11,895 nucleotides of DNA from assembly GCA_026400305.1 (NCBI GenBank), contig JAPLPI010000433.1, positions 1-11,895 on the forward strand, in the 5' to 3' direction. The position numbers and the translations under genes were made by a program. This stretch comes from Alphaproteobacteria bacterium (GTDB lineage Bacteria > Pseudomonadota > Alphaproteobacteria > Micropepsales > Micropepsaceae). The notes under the pieces were generated by a model. The model searched no databases, was not told the origin of the DNA, and worked only from the letters and a program-made list of their open reading frames with translations. Shown piece after piece: positions 9,760-11,895 of this stretch (position 1 is the first letter of the stretch; every line of letters starts with the position of its first letter).

Positions 9760-10948
9760 CTATGCAGCATCCAGCTCATAAGCGGAATGCAGCGCGCGCA
9801 CAGCCAGTTCGACGTATTCTTCGGCGATCAGCACGCTGACCTTGATCTCGGAGGTCGAGATAACCTCGATGTTGATGCCCTTGTCGGCTAGGGTGCGAAA
9901 CATCAGCTGGGCGGCGCCAGGATGGGCACGCATGCCGATGCCGATGATCGAAACCTTGGCCACATCGGCGGTGTGAGTGACGGCGCGATAGCGGATGTCC
10001 TTGGCATTGGTTTCGATCGCCGCCAAGGCGCGGGCCAGCTCGCCGCGGGTGCAGGTGAAGGTCAGGTCGGTGGTCTCACCGTCTTCGGAGACGTTCTGAA
10101 CGATCATGTCTACATTCACGCCGGCATCGGCCAGCGGCCCGAAAATGGCGGCGGAGACACCGGGCCTGTCGGGCACCTTGTGCAGGGTGATCTTGGCTTC
10201 GTCGCGGCTATAGGCTATGCCGGTCACGGGCTTCTTTTCCACGATATCTTCCTCGTCGCATAACAGGGTGCCGCCCACATCGGGCGTGAAGGTCGAAAGC
10301 ACGCGGGTCGGCACCCGGTGCAGCATGGCAATTTCCACCGAGCGCGTCTGCAGGACCTTGGCGCCCAGCGACGCCATCTCCAGCATTTCCTCATAGGCGA
10401 TCTTTTCCAGCCGCCGCGCCTTGGGAACGATGCGCGGGTCGGTGGTGTAGACGCCATCGACATCGGTAGTCCGAGCCGCCGCGCCCCAGGGTGGAGATGC
10501 GCGTACCGTGCGCCACACCCTGGAAACCCGCCACCACCGCGACTTCGCCATTCTCGATAGCGCGCTTCATGTCGGTCGCGGGCACACCTTCGATGCGAGC
10601 CGAGCCATGCACCGCGGAGGTGTTGATCGGCACCTGCCAGCCCAGCCAGGACCGCGCCTTCACGCCCATGGCGTTCAGGGTGATGGCCAGCAGGCCGGCG
10701 GTTATCTGTTCGCCCGCAGCGACCACCACGTCATATTCGCGCTGGTCGGGGATGGCCAGATTGTTACCGCCATGCGCGGCCTCATTCGTCCAGGCCACCA
10801 GCTTGTTGGTTTCCCCGGCCATCGCCGAGACAACCACGGCGACTTGATTGCCGCGATCGACCTCGCGCTTCACTAAGGTGGCGACATGGCGGATACGCTC
10901 GATGTCGGCCACCGAGGTGCCGCCGAATTTCATCGTTATCGTCGCCAC
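9760..10948 (-). pseudogene. lysC: Aspartate kinase, broken by an internal deletion and frameshift
   Basis: Aspartate kinase phosphorylates L-aspartate, the first step to lysine, diaminopimelate, threonine and methionine. The first part (GTG at 10948 to 10469, residues 1-160) has MKFGGTSVA at 6-14, SAMAG at 41-45 and ends at GRGGSD. The second part, 235 residues from 10467 to the TAG at 9760-9762, resumes in another frame with TDVDGVYTTDPR and carries two ACT domains (starting near ITLHKVPDRPGVSAAIF and VSIIGIGMRAHPGAAQ), the usual allosteric module. Known kinases have 18 residues between GSD and the residue before DVDG; here a single base (10468) remains. So about 53 nt are missing and the frame shifts. 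Read unrepaired, the first part runs 31 more codons to a stop at 10391. GTG was preferred over ATG 10981 because AGAGGGA lies 8 bases upstream. This may be a true mutation or an assembly error. Confidence 0.88.
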
Positions 10949-10956
10949 GCGAAAAT

Positions 10957-10963
10957 TCCCTCT
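10957..10963 (-). promoter_or_regulatory. Ribosome binding site that fixes the GTG start of lysC
   Basis: On the minus strand AGAGGGA ends eight bases before GTG at 10948. The resulting N-terminus (MATITMKFGGTS) matches the usual short lead before MKFGGTS, whereas the ATG at 10981 would add 11 residues not seen in the family. Confidence 0.6.
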
Positions 10964-10999
10964 AAGGGCCTGATTTGCCATGCTCTTTGCGGCGGCCTA

Positions 11000-11026
11000 T
11001 CTATACTCTGTTACCCCATGGCTCAA
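11000..11026 (-). promoter_or_regulatory. Candidate lysC promoter, overlapping a divergent one
   Basis: On the minus strand TTGAGC (11026-11021) and TATAGA (11005-11000) are 15 bases apart, about 50 bases ahead of the lysC GTG. On the plus strand the same AT-rich patch reads TATACT (11002-11007), a good -10 box for the small gene and ubiG, but no good -35 box lies 16-18 bases upstream of it. The patch is the only AT-rich spot in the 116-base divergent gap. Confidence 0.35.
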
Positions 11027-11064
11027 CCCTTTCGGGCGGGCGGCCGCGGAATTGGAAAATCGGC

Positions 11065-11247
11065 ATGAAATTCAAGATGTTCAGCGGTGACGGGTCGGAC
11101 GCGATCGTGCGCGATGTCAACCAGTGGCTGGCCGGTGAGCCGGGCCGGGTGGCCATCCACCATACCGAGACAAAGCTGACTCCCACCGATTCCAATACCG
11201 GCGCCGCCGTGCTGCTGTTCTCGGTCTGGTACGAGGACACGCCATGA
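11065..11247 (+). CDS. Conserved-looking small hypothetical protein (60 aa) ahead of ubiG
   Basis: A 60-residue acidic-neutral protein with no signal peptide, membrane segment or cysteine. It begins [20 protein letters not shown] and ends [12 protein letters not shown]. The pattern suggests a short strand, one helix (about residues 12-23, ending in WLAGEPG), then two further strands. I do not recognise a named family. I think it is real because it fills the gap exactly, ends in an ATGA overlap with ubiG, and contains the ubiG ribosome binding site in its last codons. ATG 11065 is preferred over an in-frame ATG at 10975, whose extra 30 residues are Arg/Pro-rich and overlap the lysC leader. The role is unknown; coupling with ubiG hints at, but does not show, a link to quinone synthesis. 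Confidence 0.65.
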   Translation: MKFKMFSGDGSDAIVRDVNQWLAGEPGRVAIHHTETKLTPTDSNTGAAVLLFSVWYEDTP

Positions 11248-11895
11248 CCTCCACTATCGATCCGGCCGAAGTCGCCAAGTTCTCGGCCATCGCCGCCGAA
11301 TGGTGGGACCCCACCGGCAAGTTCGCGCCCCTACACAAGTTCAATCCGGTACGTCTTGGCTTTATCCGGGAACAAGTCGCCGCGCATTTAGGTCGTGATG
11401 CCCGTTCGTTGAAGCCGTTCGAAGGCTTATCCCTGCTGGATATCGGCTGCGGCGGCGGTCTCTTGTCCGAGCCGATGGCGCGGCTAGGGTTTGCCGTCAC
11501 CGGCGCTGATGCTTCCGAACGCAACATTGGAACCGCCCGCTCCCATGCCGCCCAGTCGGGCCTGGAGATCGACTACCGCGCCACCACCGCCGAGGCACTG
11601 GTGGAGGAAGACCGGGGCTTCGACGTGGTGCTGAACATGGAAGTGGTCGAGCATGTCGCCGATGTCGACGCCTATCTGGCCGCTTGCACCGCCTTGGTGA
11701 AGCCAGGTGGGATGACCCTGGTGGCCACCATGAACAAGACCCTAAAGAGCCTAGCACTGGCCAAGATCGGGGCCGAGTATGTGCTGGGCTGGCTGCCGCG
11801 CGGCACCCATGACTGGAATCGCTTCATCCCACCCGCGCAGCTTAAGGCATCGCTGGAAGAAAGCGGCCTGACCATCCTGAAAACGCAGGGTGTTT
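11244..11895 (+). CDS. ubiG: Ubiquinone biosynthesis O-methyltransferase UbiG, 3' end cut by window edge
   Basis: UbiG performs both O-methylations of the ubiquinone ring, using S-adenosylmethionine, on the inner face of the cytoplasmic membrane. The 217 visible codons show the N-terminal [19 protein letters not shown] (residues 9-27) and LHKFNPVRL (30-38), the SAM-binding [15 protein letters not shown] (64-78), NMEVVEHV (131-138) and the late UbiG signature of [13 protein letters not shown] with [12 protein letters not shown] (around 162-194). Related proteins have about 240-250 residues, so some 25-35 are outside the window. The ATG overlaps the TGA of the small upstream gene (ATGA), and GAGGA lies six bases before it. 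The divergent position next to lysC fits alphaproteobacterial gene order. Confidence 0.95.
   Translation, partial: MTSTIDPAEVAKFSAIAAEWWDPTGKFAPLHKFNPVRLGFIREQVAAHLGRDARSLKPFEGLSLLDIGCGGGLLSEPMARLGFAVTGADASERNIGTARSHAAQSGLEIDYRATTAEALVEEDRGFDVVLNMEVVEHVADVDAYLAACTALVKPGGMTLVATMNKTLKSLALAKIGAEYVLGWLPRGTHDWNRFIPPAQLKASLEESGLTILKTQGV

Noticed and set aside
10391..10551. The overlap zone of two lysC fragments read as two separate genes
   Set aside because: Upstream of 10465 the second fragment's frame, and downstream of 10469 the first fragment's frame, encode nothing like aspartate kinase. The two join cleanly as one interrupted gene. A natural internal start giving an ACT-only beta subunit, as in some other bacteria, is possible but would not explain the missing kinase segment.

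Overview
The window is GC-rich, densely coded chromosomal DNA, most likely from an alphaproteobacterium. The reasons are the gene set and order (ubiG / lysC / ptsP / prfA / prmC / DUF4167 / clpB, a grouping I recall from many Alphaproteobacteria), the presence of a DUF4167 protein, and the GAF-containing nitrogen-PTS Enzyme I beside lysC. No tRNA, rRNA, CRISPR array, transposase or phage gene was found. The gene content is essentially housekeeping.

Layout. Positions 1-10948 are all read on the minus strand: lysC (broken) and ptsP (9731-7473); then rodZ-like, ispG, prfA and prmC as one tight unit (7299-3290, gaps of 9 and 9 nt and a 4-nt overlap); then DUF4167 (3091-2630); then clpB (2464 to beyond the left edge). 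The last 0.85 kb is read on the plus strand: a 60-residue hypothetical protein overlapping ubiG by 4 nt, with ubiG running off the right edge. The divergent point lies at about 10949-11064.

How the genes fit together. prfA and prmC form a functional pair: RF1 releases peptides at UAA/UAG, and PrmC methylates the glutamine of its GGQ loop. They follow ispG (last-but-one MEP-pathway step of isoprenoid synthesis) and a RodZ-type transmembrane HTH protein; rodZ next to ispG is also seen in Escherichia coli. PtsP is the entry kinase of the nitrogen PTS, and LysC starts the aspartate family of amino acids. ClpB is a heat-shock disaggregase with a plausible sigma-32-type promoter in front of it.

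Points most worth a second look: (1) lysC has lost about 53 nt at the GRGGSD-to-DVDGV segment of the kinase domain and is frameshifted; (2) ispG ends in UAG, in frame with the start of prfA, which encodes the factor that reads UAG, and prfA has no visible ribosome binding site; (3) the 198-bp gap between prmC and DUF4167 holds three hairpins, one of them a plus-strand intrinsic terminator with no plus-strand gene to serve; (4) a perfect inverted repeat covers the ptsP ribosome binding site. I found no convincing new multi-gene system.
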